Shown here: positions 22,396 through 33,500 of the stretch, piece after piece | How the letters are laid out: each line of letters opens with the position of its first letter | How positions within the stretch are numbered: position 1 is the first letter of the stretch | Assembly: GCA_019279435.1 (NCBI GenBank) | Contig: JAAALK010000550.1 | Span: 1-64,000, forward strand | From: Zizania palustris | Taxonomy: Eukaryota > Streptophyta > Magnoliopsida > Poales > Poaceae | Reading direction: 5' to 3' | DNA: 64,000 nt | Made by a program: the position numbers and the translations under genes | The notes under the pieces: generated by a model | What the model saw: the letters and a program-made list of their open reading frames with translations, nothing else | Told to the model about the DNA's origin: nothing | The model's database searches: none

Positions 22396-24663
22396 TCACC
22401 TTTCTTGAGTAACATTCTGATCATTAGGTGTGGCTGACTCCCTAAAAAACTGATACTTTACAGGGAGCAACTTCATGTGTTCCTGATATTTCCCTTTCTT
22501 TGAAAAGAGAGATATCATCAAGGAGGCAGTTGAAGCTTCAAACGACATATCCTTCTCGTCAATTTTAGACATATAAATTGCAGCCTTGGCAACCTCACCT
22601 TTCAAGAGTAATATTCTGATGATCATATTTAACAGGCAGGAGTCGGGTGCACAGCCACTCTTTTCCATTGATGAAAATAAATTAGCAGCCTCTTCAAATG
22701 ACTCTTCTTTTAAAAGATTTGACATCATCACTCTGTAGGTATATATATTAGCCACCAACCCATAAGTAGAGATAGCAGCAAATAATTCCTTGGCTTCTTC
22801 TCTTCTGCCAACTTTGAACATTGCTCTAATCATAGTATTGAAAATAGCAACATCAATCTTTACATTCATTGAAAACAATTTATCCAGCAGCATGATTGCC
22901 TCTTCGTTGCAATTGTTTTTACAAAATCCACCAAGAACAATAGCATATGTATGATTGCTCACTGTCATTCCACATTCAACCATCTCATGGAATATTTTCT
23001 TTGCAGTATTTGTCCTCCCAGCCTGAAATAACCCATGGATTATTGTGCTATATGAAACAGATGTAACTGCAACTCCCTTACGCAACATATCTCTGAATAG
23101 AGTCAACGCATCACTGATACTTCCGTTTTGACAATAGCCATTAACAAGTGTGTTATATGTACGACAGTTAGGTTCAGCACTAACAGATGTCATAACATCG
23201 AGTAATTGAAATGCTTCCTTCATATTGCCAACTAAGCAACATCCATTGATTAACGAATTAAATGTAATAACATTTGGTCTCTGACCGGTATGTATAATCA
23301 TGTCCACAATACCTTTCCCTTCTGCTACCCTTCCTTCCTTGCACAAGTTGTTTATTATCGAATTGAAGAACTTGATGCAAGGAGGAGGAATACCCTTGTT
23401 CATCATTTCAGAGATCAATTCATTGGCTTTCACCAAATCACCATGATTACAGTGACCCTGAATCAAACAAGAGTAAACAACTATGTCCGGTGCTACACCG
23501 ATATCAATCATGTGGTTAAATTTGTTCACAGCATCATCCAACCTTCCCATTCTGACAAAACCAGAAATAACAGTGGAAAACATGACTACATTAGGGTTCA
23601 CTCCTTGCTTCTGCATGTCTTCAAATATTTGCATAGCTTTATCCATCATCCCGAATCTAGCATATGCATTAATCAGTATGCCGAAAACATGGTGGTCAGG
23701 TGTGATACCTTTACTTACCATCAAATTAAAGAGATTTTTCATGTCAGCTAAGCATCCTGCAGCAGCATAACCATGAAGCAGACTAGAGTAGGAAATGATA
23801 TCAGGTTTGAGGCCCTTCAGAACTATTGAATCAAAAATATCTTTTGCTTCTTCGATTCTGCCTCGCTTGCAGAGAGCATGCATGACCGAGTTGCAAGAAA
23901 CAACACATGGTGTGAGACCATAATTTGACATATCTTTGAACATTCTAAATGACTCCTTCCACATTCCCAAAGCGGAATATCCATTGATCAAGCTGTTGTA
24001 CGCCGTATTATTAGGTTGAACACCGGCATCAATCATCTGTTGTAGAACCTTCTCAGCCTTGTCCATTGCCTTTGATTTGCACAGTCCATCGATGGTTGAG
24101 TTATAAGTGACCACATTAGGTGAAATGCCTTGTTTTTCCATCTCGCGGAATAAGTCGTAAGCTTTGTCCACTTCGCCCTCCTTGAAGAAACCATCGATGA
24201 CCGTGCTGTACGCAACCACATTCAGCCCAAGACCAGTCCTGAGCAAGCGGCCGAAGATGGCAAGCCCTAGGTCCGGGCGGTGCGCGCGGCGGTAGCAGTC
24301 GATGAGAATGCTGTAGGTGTAGCCGGTGGGAGCAGCCTGGGGAGAGGCACATCGGTCCATCAGTTTGAACAGCTCGACGGCGAGGGAGGGTCCATCGCTG
24401 CAGGCGGCGGAAGGTGGAGCGCGGGCGAGCGCGGAGAGGAGCGCGTTCAGTGCGCGCGTGGGGACGGGGTCGGCGCCGGCGCCGCGCAGCAACCCGTCGA
24501 ACAGTTGGCGTGCGTCGTCGGGCCGGAGCGTCCCGTCGCTCAGCCGATCCAGGAATTCGGCGCAGGCAGGAGGAACGAAGGCACGCGCCGGCGACGCCGT
24601 CTTGGTGGTCGATGCGGAGCAGGAAGTGGCGGCGTAGATGGCGGAGAGCCGGGGCCGTGCCAT
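22396..24663 (-). CDS. P-class pentatricopeptide repeat protein, Rf1/RFL-like
   Basis: This is an intact single-exon frame of 755 residues, a typical structure and size for a P-class PPR protein. PPR proteins bind organellar RNA through arrays of about 35-residue helical hairpins. After an Ala/Ser/Arg-rich N-terminus (MARPRLSAIYAATSCSAS) and a linker with LDRLSDGTLRPDDARQLFD, tandem repeats run from about residue 115 to 720. They include GYTYSILIDCYRRA, NVVTYNSTIDGLCKS and CRTYNTLVNGYCQNG, roughly 17 repeats in all. There is no E, DYW or SMR tail. The NVVTYNSTIDGLCK-type wording is typical of the restorer-of-fertility-like group in grasses, so mitochondrial action is inferred. The ATG at 24663 is chosen because it is the first in frame and precedes the targeting-like segment. 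A Pack-MULE-like element begins about 50 bp upstream, so its promoter may be transposon-derived. Confidence 0.9.
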   Translation of the reverse strand: MARPRLSAIYAATSCSASTTKTASPARAFVPPACAEFLDRLSDGTLRPDDARQLFDGLLRGAGADPVPTRALNALLSALARAPPSAACSDGPSLAVELFKLMDRCASPQAAPTGYTYSILIDCYRRAHRPDLGLAIFGRLLRTGLGLNVVAYSTVIDGFFKEGEVDKAYDLFREMEKQGISPNVVTYNSTIDGLCKSKAMDKAEKVLQQMIDAGVQPNNTAYNSLINGYSALGMWKESFRMFKDMSNYGLTPCVVSCNSVMHALCKRGRIEEAKDIFDSIVLKGLKPDIISYSSLLHGYAAAGCLADMKNLFNLMVSKGITPDHHVFGILINAYARFGMMDKAMQIFEDMQKQGVNPNVVMFSTVISGFVRMGRLDDAVNKFNHMIDIGVAPDIVVYSCLIQGHCNHGDLVKANELISEMMNKGIPPPCIKFFNSIINNLCKEGRVAEGKGIVDMIIHTGQRPNVITFNSLINGCCLVGNMKEAFQLLDVMTSVSAEPNCRTYNTLVNGYCQNGSISDALTLFRDMLRKGVAVTSVSYSTIIHGLFQAGRTNTAKKIFHEMVECGMTVSNHTYAIVLGGFCKNNCNEEAIMLLDKLFSMNVKIDVAIFNTMIRAMFKVGRREEAKELFAAISTYGLVANIYTYRVMMSNLLKEESFEEAANLFSSMEKSGCAPDSCLLNMIIRILLLKGEVAKAAIYMSKIDEKDMSFEASTASLMISLFSKKGKYQEHMKLLPVKYQFFRESATPNDQNVTQER

Positions 24664-24712
24664 GGTTTCGTGGTGGGGTTTGAGGTGGACAGGACGAAGG
24701 GCAGACCCCGAG

Positions 24713-25831
24713 GAGAAAATTGGTTATTTGCCACCGTGAACATTGTGTTTCGTAAATTTATCACTCCTAATATTTACTTTATAAAAATGTCATTTTCAAC
24801 ATTGTTTATTCGTTTTCAATGCCATTATCTCATTTTTTATATTTTCTGAAATTGTTTTGATCTTTTTTATCTTATTAAAAAACCGTTCTGCCCTTGTTAT
24901 AATTTATACCCCATTTTCATCTCCTGCCGTCGCTACCCTCCAGGTCCACCCACCATCGCCGCCTAGCGCTGCGCGCCACCCAGCGCCCCGCCGTTCCGCA
25001 AGCAGCAGCACACCGGCACCCAGCATGATTACAACACAATGCAATTGCTTTTGATGAAATTAACTGCTAATCCGTGCTAGTAGGAACTGTACATTTTAGA
25101 TCAGACAATTTGTTGATTAATAAGTGCACATAATTTGTTGATGATAGATCTTTGGATATACAATCGCACCTTCGAGTAAATAGCAAGGAGAAAGTGCCAT
25201 TTTCGATTATTAACCAACAACAGAAGAAAATATCATTGCTGAAAATATGAAGCAATTTGTGGTTTAAGTTATCCATAAGATCTACAGGGGAGTATATTCC
25301 CACTCCTGTCAACTGAATTGGGATCGTGGTGATTATGTGCAAATAATCTGGTGTGGTCAGTGGCGGAGCTAGAGTAAAACTGAAGGGGGTGCACCGCTTT
25401 AAGCGGTACACCGAATTAAATCTGAGGGGTGCACAAAAGGTGAAAAATTAATAATAATAATAACTAAATTTTTTTTGCAAGGGGTTCCTAGGAACCCCGA
25501 CCCCACCATTTGGCTCCGCCCCTGGGTGTGGTGGCGTTTCTGAACCACAATGAAAGTCACCTTTGGTTGATAATTTGCCTTCAGTGAGGCACGTGCCTGA
25601 GTAGCTAGCACAAGGACATAGAATTTAGTGGTTGGGTGTAAATTATAACAAGGGCAGAACAGTCTTTTCTTAAGATAAAAAAGATCAAAACAATTTCAAA
25701 AAAATAAAAAATGAGATAATGGCATTGAAAACGAATAAATAACGTTGAAAGTGGCATTTCTACAAAGTAAATGTTAGGAGTGGCAAATTTGCGAAGCGCT
25801 ATGTTAACAGTGGCAAATAACCAATTTTCTC
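24713..25831. mobile_element. Long-TIR Mutator-like element with GC-rich interior (Pack-MULE candidate)
   Basis: Inverted arms of about 195 bp (24713-24908 and 25635-25831) start with GAGAAAATTGGTTATTTGCC and end with its complement. Long TIRs are typical of MULEs. The interior begins with about 110 bp of GC-rich sequence (24915-25025) that looks like a captured gene fragment, and a hAT MITE sits at 25358-25524. No matching 9-bp flanks are found (GACCCCGAG and GCCTGACAA), so the insertion is old or its boundaries have changed. Confidence 0.65.
25358..25524. mobile_element. hAT-type MITE nested in the MULE-like element
   Basis: Ends CAGTGGCGGAGC and GGCTCCGCCCCTG form a terminal inverted repeat. 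A perfect 8-bp duplication, GGTGTGGT, flanks it at 25350-25357 and 25525-25532, as expected for hAT elements. Confidence 0.85.
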
Positions 25832-26097
25832 GCCTGACAAGTGACCGACGCACGCAGTTGACTTTTATCTCGACGGTTGACTATTTATTTTATTTAAAAA
25901 ACTATGTAAATATGTAAAATATAAGTTATAATTGAAATGTTTTCAGCAATAAAACAAATTATAACAAAATAAATAATATTTTAAAAAGTTTTTTGAATAA
26001 GATGAATGGTCAAACGTTGAGATAAAAATCAATTGCGTCATTTAAAAGTAAACGGAGGAAGTATATCATCTTGGACCTTTTGCCTCGTTATGGATTA
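25832..26097. repeat. Stowaway-like MITE remnant
   Basis: AT-rich sequence ending in AGTAAACGGAGGAAGTAT resembles the GGAGGGAGTA end of rice Stowaway elements. A similar right end (GTTAACGGAGGGAGTA) is at about 26738-26752. Full terminal repeats were not delimited. Confidence 0.4.
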
Positions 26098-26441
26098 GAG
26101 GGTGTTTGGTTTTACGGACTAAAATTTAATCCGTATTATATCGGATGTTTGGATATCAATTTGAAGCATTAAACGTGAACTAATTATAAAAATAATTGTA
26201 GAATCGGAGGATAATTTGTGAGACGAATTTAATAAGCCTAATTAATCCATAATTAGAAAATGTTTACCGTAGCACCACATTATCAAATCATGGCGTAATT
26301 AGACTCATTAGATTCGTCTCGTGAATAATCCACTGATTACGGATGGGTTTTGTAAATAGTCTACATTTAATGCTCCAAAATAATATTTAAACATTCGATG
26401 TGACGGGAACTAAAATTTAGTTCTGATATCCAAACACCCCC
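26098..26441. mobile_element. Tourist-type MITE, GTGTTTGG family copy 1
   Basis: Ends GAGGGTGTTTGG and CCAAACACCCCC are inverted, with TTA at 26095-26097 and 26442-26444. The internal landmark GAATCGGAGGATAATT is shared with copies at 27983-28313 and 56650-56992. Confidence 0.85.
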
Positions 26442-27524
26442 TTAGTTTGACATACATTGACCTTCATATTGAGATCATATATGGAAATCCTTCATATTTT
26501 GTAAGACATTCGCAATAGTAAAATGAACAAACTAAAAAGTAATGCATCTATGTTTTACAGCACATGACACAAGAAGGTATCAGATTCAGTTTTTTTGAAA
26601 TATCATTTTTTTATAATTTGTTTTATTATTGAAGGTACTTCAAGCATAACTTATATTTTTGCATATTTGCATAATTGTTTTTAATAAGGAAAATGATCAA
26701 ATATTACGAAAAAACTCAATAACATCGTTTAAAAGTTAACGGAGGGAGTAAATGAATAGGACCAGTTGTGTATCATCTATGTGTATGTTCTGGATCAACT
26801 TTATAAAGGGTAAGACTGTCTTCAACAATAGGGCACCTATATGCGGTATAGGTCGCAACGAAGGAAATGGGTCTCGCACCTAAAAGTGTTTGTCTCCAAC
26901 AGAGAAAGCAAAACGTGAATACATGGTGAGATTCGTTGCGCGTGAAGAGAAGCAAGGAGACCTTATTTTGGGTTCCGTCTGGCCTCTCACCTAAAATGGG
27001 TACTGTGTTTGTCTACTCTGTTGGAGCCTTATTTTGTCTACTCAGTTTTAGGTTTGTGTATCATAATGGATATGCTGTTGGAAACAGTTTAATGAATAAC
27101 TCAGTGGTCTATAAATGATACAATCTTTTCCTTACACTTGCAAAGAAACAAGTAAATTAAGAACCTAACAGAACTTCAAGTACTCTGAACACTTTGTGAA
27201 CTATGTAACATTTCCATATTGAAAAGAACATTTTCCCCAATTATTTTTCTCTTATTTGCATCAACCAAAGCAGTAAAGATTGGAGGGCTATAGGCTACAT
27301 GTGCACATGACAAAGGCAATGCAACATAAAGAGTGAAGATTGTTTACCTCCCCATTTTGCAGGGTCCAAAGTGGAAAGCCTCCAAAGCACATTTCTAGCA
27401 CAATGAAAAGCAGACATCGATTGCTCTTTCAGACAAACATTTTGATCCAAACAATCTGAAGGAGGTCAACTGATAGAATGATGGAACTTCCACCGTAGTA
27501 TCTCACGTTTGAGTACCCGTCTAT
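26442..27524. other. Intergenic, no gene seen
   Basis: A short GC-balanced stretch near 26810-27060 has two small opposed frames with no recognisable motif. The remainder is AT-rich. Confidence 0.45.
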
Positions 27525-27924
27525 GGCCCTGTATGGAAACTCTAGCAGTGCTAGAGGTTAGAGTTAGATTGTAACCCTAAATTAACTCTGAAATAACTCT
27601 AGCCCTTGAGGTGTGTGGATGCAAGGGTTAGAGGTTAGAATTAGTTACTTTTTCAATCATTTGACTACTTTTCAGCTTGATTTATTGTGACCAGACTAGT
27701 CCCGTGTGGTGTGTGGCTGTGTGGGGATCCTGTGTGGCTGAAAATCCCTTTTTTGGGTAGGCCTTACACAAACTAGCCCCAATTAGCACCCCTTGGAGGT
27801 GCTAGTTTTTTTTGATGGGTTAGATTGAAATAGTCCAACTCTAACCCTCCTGTATGGGTATTTTGGGGTTAGTTGGGGTAAATCTAACCCAAACTAACTC
27901 TAACCCCTGGATCCATACAGGGCC
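27525..27924. mobile_element. 400-bp MITE with GGCCCTGTATGGA ends
   Basis: Ends GGCCCTGTATGGA and TCCATACAGGGCC are perfect inverted repeats, flanked by TAT on both sides. The interior has repeated CTCTAACCCC / GGGTTAGAG arms. The class is probably PIF/Harbinger, judging by the 3-bp flanks. Confidence 0.75.
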
Positions 27925-27982
27925 TATATCAATGTCTACATCAATGGCGCCGACGTGAAATTATTCGACGAGGTGAGCTTCA

Positions 27983-28313
27983 CCGGGTGTTTGGTTCCAT
28001 GGACTAAAATTTAGTTCGTGTCACATTGGATGTCTAGACATTAAATTGAAGGACTAAAAACAAATTAATTATAAAAACAATTGTAGAATCGGAGGATAAT
28101 TCGCGAGACGAATTTATTAAGCCTAATTAATCCATGATTAGCTAATGTTTACTGTAGCATCACATTGTCAAATCATGATGTAATTAGGCTTATTAAATTC
28201 ATCTCGCAAATAATCCACCGATTATAAATGGTCTACATTTAATACTCTAAAATAATATCTAAACATTCGATGTGACATAAACTAAAATTTAATCCCTCAA
28301 ACCAAACACCCCC
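27983..28313. mobile_element. Tourist-type MITE, GTGTTTGG family copy 2
   Basis: Ends CCGGGTGTTTGG and CCAAACACCCCC are flanked by TCA at 27980-27982 and 28314-28316. The internal sequence matches copies 1 and 3 along its length. Confidence 0.8.
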
Positions 28314-28316
28314 TCA

Positions 28317-30090
28317 GTCCCTGCACCATACTGATGGGCAAAATTCAATAATGCATTGATATACCGAACACTAAATAACTAAGAGTTTTTTGTGATTGCC
28401 GGTGACTGAAAAAAACCAGACCTTCCGTTGACGCAGTGTTCAAAGAGGTGGGATTAGGCACCACCTAGATAGCCGAAAGGGATTGAGCACCACCAAGGAG
28501 GGGCAATTGTGGTGTGAGCGGTTGACCACGATGCCTAGGCGGCCCAGAACCGGTGGTGGAGTGAAGAGGGTGGTGCCTATGCAGCCTAGAACGAGTGGCT
28601 GGACACATGCGTGACCCAGATCCGGCGGCAGCTAGCGTATGAGCGGCCAGATCTGGTGACGGGAGACATGCATAGCCCGAATCTGGTCGTTGTCGTCACT
28701 GCCGGATATGAGAAGGGGAGGGGGCATGTGTGGTTGGAGGGGAAGAGGAGAGAGGAACATCGGGCAGCCTACGACTATGGAGGAGAACACATGTCGTTGT
28801 CGCGGAACTCTATGAGAAGAAAACAGAATCACGACTCGTGAAGGGCCTGCATGGCTGGATGCTTGGGATGCCAAGAGGGAGTGGCAAAAAAATTAAATTC
28901 CCTGACACATGGGACTTCAGGAGGGAGAAAGCCTAGAACAAAAAAATGGACGTGGGAAGTCTGAACCAAGAAAACTGGGTGTGGAACTAGGAAAAAGAAG
29001 GTTGAGATGCCTAGGACTTTGTGAAGAGGCCTAGAAACCAGGTAAAAAAGAAAGCAAACAGGCGTAACTAATTGCATACTGATGATGTCGAACACTATAT
29101 TGGCATGTTAAGTTTGCTCGATGATGTCATAAATCTCATGATCGACCTCCTCCAGTGACACATTTAGCTGCTTCAGTCACTACTCCTAACGCAAAGAACA
29201 CAACATGACCAAAGCGAGAAGTAAACAAAAAGAACAAACACGAGAAGTAAATAGAAACAACACCTCGCCGAAGAGGATCTAAAGGTTGAAACCGATAATG
29301 CGCTTGATGTGCCCCTTGATGAGGTGCTTGAAGTCATACACTCATACTCGCGGATACAATTGGCTGGCTACCCGAGGCAACATTGCCGCCCGCCCGCGCT
29401 TTGTCGACGACGGGGGGTCGAGCGGGATGTCGAGGTGGGAGACGAAGATCACGAGGAGACGTGCGAACGTCGGATAGTAGGGTATAGTTGGCAGATGGGA
29501 GGCACGACTCAACGCCGATCGCAGCGATGTGAGCGGCGGTTGCGGCATCGTGTGTGTGGAGGAAAGGACGGCGACACGGGGAGATCTAGGTAGGAGAGTG
29601 GTTGTAGCATTAGTGCGTGCGACGACGGTTGCAAGTGCGCGCGGATGGGAAGAAGGGAACGAACCATGAGAAAAGAGGTGGTTGTGGTGCAACGCGCATG
29701 GAACCTGGACGCACTAGATCCCAAACCGCTTGCGACAAACCTAGGCAAGCCAGATCTCACGCCGCGTGCGAGAAACTTGGGTGCGACGGTCGATGCCATG
29801 GCGGGTGGCTGCGTGGAGGCGGCGCAGGACAAGTGCGGCGCTGAAGGGGCGGTGCAGGATGAGTACGGCGCTAGAGAGGTGGTGCGGGATCTGGCACAGG
29901 AGGGGCAACATAAGATCCGGCATGGCGGCCAACACAGAAGGTCGGGCGGTAAGGGGAACTAAGATTGTGTTGTGATTAGGCGGACACACGAAGGATGCTA
30001 CCGTACTGGGCGCGTGAGGAGGGGGAGCAAATGTGCTGCGCGCGTTACGGACAAATAAAATTCATCTTTTATATTAATAGAGATAGAGAT
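28317..30090. other. GC-rich unrecognised sequence, probable transposon remnant
   Basis: Short overlapping frames occur on both strands, as expected of GC-rich non-coding DNA. None shows a known motif. The segment ends near TATTAATAGAGATAGAGAT (30070-30090), similar to the ending of the block in the KNL2-B intron, which suggests a shared repeat type. It could contain captured gene fragments. Confidence 0.35.
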
Positions 30091-30530
30091 GGAAACAGAG
30101 ACACCAAGATAAAAGATAAAATTATGGTATGATAAATTTATGGTATATTGGAAGTATACAGACTCGGCTCGGCTGGGCTCTACTTATCACTTGTCGTCCT
30201 CTGCCGCCCTGCGGTCCGAAGCCCAAACCCAAACCCCACGGCCCCCGCTCAGTTCCCTCCATTCCGCCGCCGCCGCTGCCGCCGCCGCCGCCGTCCATCT
30301 CCTCCACTCCCCTCCCCTCCCCATCCCGCACTTGTCTGCAAGCCCTAGACCCCACTGCTTCCCCGCCCTTCGAATCCGCACCATCCTCGGCGCGGGCCGC
30401 TGCCCAGGCGGAACCCTAGGAGCCCTCGACGCCGCCGCCCGAGGAGGCGTGGGAAGACCTCGGAGGCCCTCCGTCGAGGAGGAGAAACCAGCGGAAGGGG
30501 GGCGTGTTTTGAGCGCAGAGGGGAGGCAAG

Positions 30531-33500
30531 ATGAGGATCATGATAAAGGGCGGCGTGTGGAAGAACACGGAGGACGAGATCCTCAAGGCGGCCGTCATGA
30601 AGTACGGCAAGAACCAGTGGGCGCGCATCTCGTCGCTCCTCGTCCGCAAGTCCGCCAAGCAGTGCAAGGCGCGCTGGTACGAGTGGCTCGACCCCTCCAT
30701 CAAAAAGGTGCGCCAGCTGCCCGCGAACCCTCCTGATCTGTTGCCTTTATGCTCGCTCGGATCATTTCCTATGTATTTGGGAGCTTCAGGTTGTGGGGCA
30801 TTACCAGTGAGTGAGGTGCATTACTTAGTTGATTCCCAAGTTTGGACCTGAGTTAGCGCACAAGTGAGCTTTTGACATGAGATGCTGCTACCCTAAAGAA
30901 AGGTTTCTTACATTGCTTTTGTTGTTATGATTAAACCTCAAGATGGAGGTTCTGGTAATTTTATTGTACCCGTCAATATAACATGGTTATTGTGTTATAA
31001 AATGTGTTGATGTTCAGGTTAAAAATGGGTATTTTTACAATTTTACCACACCCCTATGCTCATTGAGACTACTCAGTATTCAGAGTGTTAAAGGCCTTCC
31101 AGCAGCCCAAAGGAAAACAATCTTTGTATTGCTATAAGTTGGGATTGGGATTCAGCTAGTACCTTATATAATAATGTTGCATTTTTGTAGAATTTGGCAG
31201 TTTATGTAAACTAACTTGCATGCAGTTGCTCAATTTTGATGTATGGTGCACATGTAGGTACTGTTATAATCCTCACCAGAGATGCTTCATCAATCATCAT
31301 GTTCAATTTTGCATAGTATTGCATCCATCTTATGGTCGATTTTATTTTGTCAAAGAGTTACTGTGTTCATATTCTTTTGTCGATATTCATTGCTCATAGC
31401 TTTTAAGCAAATTATTTTTCTTTAGTTAATTTATTCATTCAAATAGCGAAGTCACAGACTGCTCGTCTTACCTTTTAGTAATTGAGTTTTGCTGGATGCT
31501 CGTCTGAAATGAGATTAAATCCATAATCTAGTGCTGAGGATTGGCAACTGAACTGAGTATTCAGTTATGCATTTAATCTCAGGAAGTGATGCGAAATGTT
31601 TTGCCAAATACATCAGCCTGGACGTTGGATAATAATAAAAAAGAGGATTTAAAAAATATAAGGAATGAGTTTTAGGGAAGCTGTTGTGACTTAAGCTGTA
31701 TAGGGATGGAATCTTTTAGGACCATTCTCTATATGAGGGATATAGGGAATGAGTTTTAGGGAAGCTGCTGGAGCTTCCTAACTGATAGATGCCATACAAA
31801 TACCAAAACATCTCTTCCTAATAACCTAACATATTATTTAGGCAACACATTATTAATGTGTAAGGTAAACTCTTCCCTAATGGCACTGCTATGTTACTAC
31901 ATGCTACAGTACAATGTGCATAGAAGTAACATGATGTTGGGAACTCAGTTGTTAGGTTGTTTGCTTTTTATTATAATTCATATCATTGAATGTTACATAT
32001 GAATATTTTTACATTTTAATTGCCAACTGTTTTCCCTTATAGTGTTGCAATGTATACATATTTACGACTTTAGAGGTGATTTAGGCTATTGTGTTTAGGA
32101 GATCTTATTCAACAGAAGTTTATAATGTAATGTCCTAGAACTTGTTCATGTTTGGTAAAGTCTTTTTTAATCTCAAATAACGTCAGGATTTGTGTTTCAG
32201 TAAAATTTCTACTCCATGTCTCATAGTTAAGACTTTAGAGTAGTGATTTAGCCTTTAGGGAACTCTGCTGTGTTTAGGAGATCTTATTCAATAGAAGTTT
32301 ATTATGTCCTAGAACTTGTTCTGTTTGGTAAAGTATGTTTTTTATGCACATAACCTCAAGATTTGTGGTTCAGTAAAAGTTCTATTCCATGTGAGCACAT
32401 GGGGTATTTGTCATACTAATGGTAGTTTAGACCAAATTCAGTTGAATTTTCTGAACCGAATAATACAAATATGCCCCAATCGTGACTGACGAACCACACT
32501 TGTTTCATTATCTGTTATATTTTGATATTGGCCTGTGGTACTTGCATATCCATCATACCAACTATTATTCTTTCATTGTTTTTTATGTACTAACTCTTTT
32601 CTGTTGATGATAGACTGAATGGACAAGGGAAGAGGATGAGAAGCTACTGCATCTTGCTAAACTCATGCCTACTCAATGGAGAACAATTGCACCTATTGTA
32701 GGTCGAACACCATCTCAGTGTCTTGAACGTTATGAGAAGCTTCTTGATGCTGCATGTGCGAAGGATGAAAATTATGAGGCTAATGATGACCCGAGAAAGT
32801 TGCGACCTGGTGAAATTGATCCAAATCCTGAGTCAAAACCTGCACGTCCTGATCCTGTTGATATGGATGAAGATGAGAAGGAGATGCTTTCAGAGGCAAG
32901 GGCTCGCTTAGCTAACACCAGGGGTAAAAAGGCAAAGCGGAAGGCAAGAGAGAAACAACTTGAAGAGGCAAGGCGACTTGCCTCACTGCAAAAAAGGAGA
33001 GAATTAAAGGCGGCTGGCATTGATACACGGCAGAGGAAGAGGAAGAGAAAGGGTATTGATTATAATGCTGAGATTCCTTTTGAAAAGAGACCACCTCCAG
33101 GCTTTTATGATACTATTGGCGAGGACAGGCCACTTGAGCATGTACAGTTCCCAACTACTATGAGGAGCTTGAAGGTAAGAGAAGAGTAGATGTAGAGGCT
33201 CAGTTAAGAAAGCAAGACATTGCCAGGAACAAGATTCTGCAGAGACAGGATGCCCCTGCTGCAATAATACAAGCAAATAAACTCAACGACCCTGAAGCTG
33301 TCACAAAGAGGTCCAAATTAATGCTTCCACCACCTCAAATTTCTGATCATGAGTTGGAGGAGATAGCAAAGATGGGTAATGCTGGTGATCCTTCTTTAAC
33401 AGAGGAGCTTGGCGAAGGAAGTACTGCCACAAGAGCTTTGCTTACTAGCTATTCCCAAACTCCAAGGCTTGGAATGACACCATTGAGGACACCACAACGA

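Noticed and set aside
24280..24849. Long plus-strand frames opposite the PPR N-terminus
   Set aside because: They are antisense shadows of the GC-rich start of the PPR gene, with Arg/Gly-rich translation and no motif.
28611..29989. Many overlapping frames on both strands
   Set aside because: Mutually overlapping GC-rich frames with no conserved residues. More likely transposon or unrelated DNA than genes.
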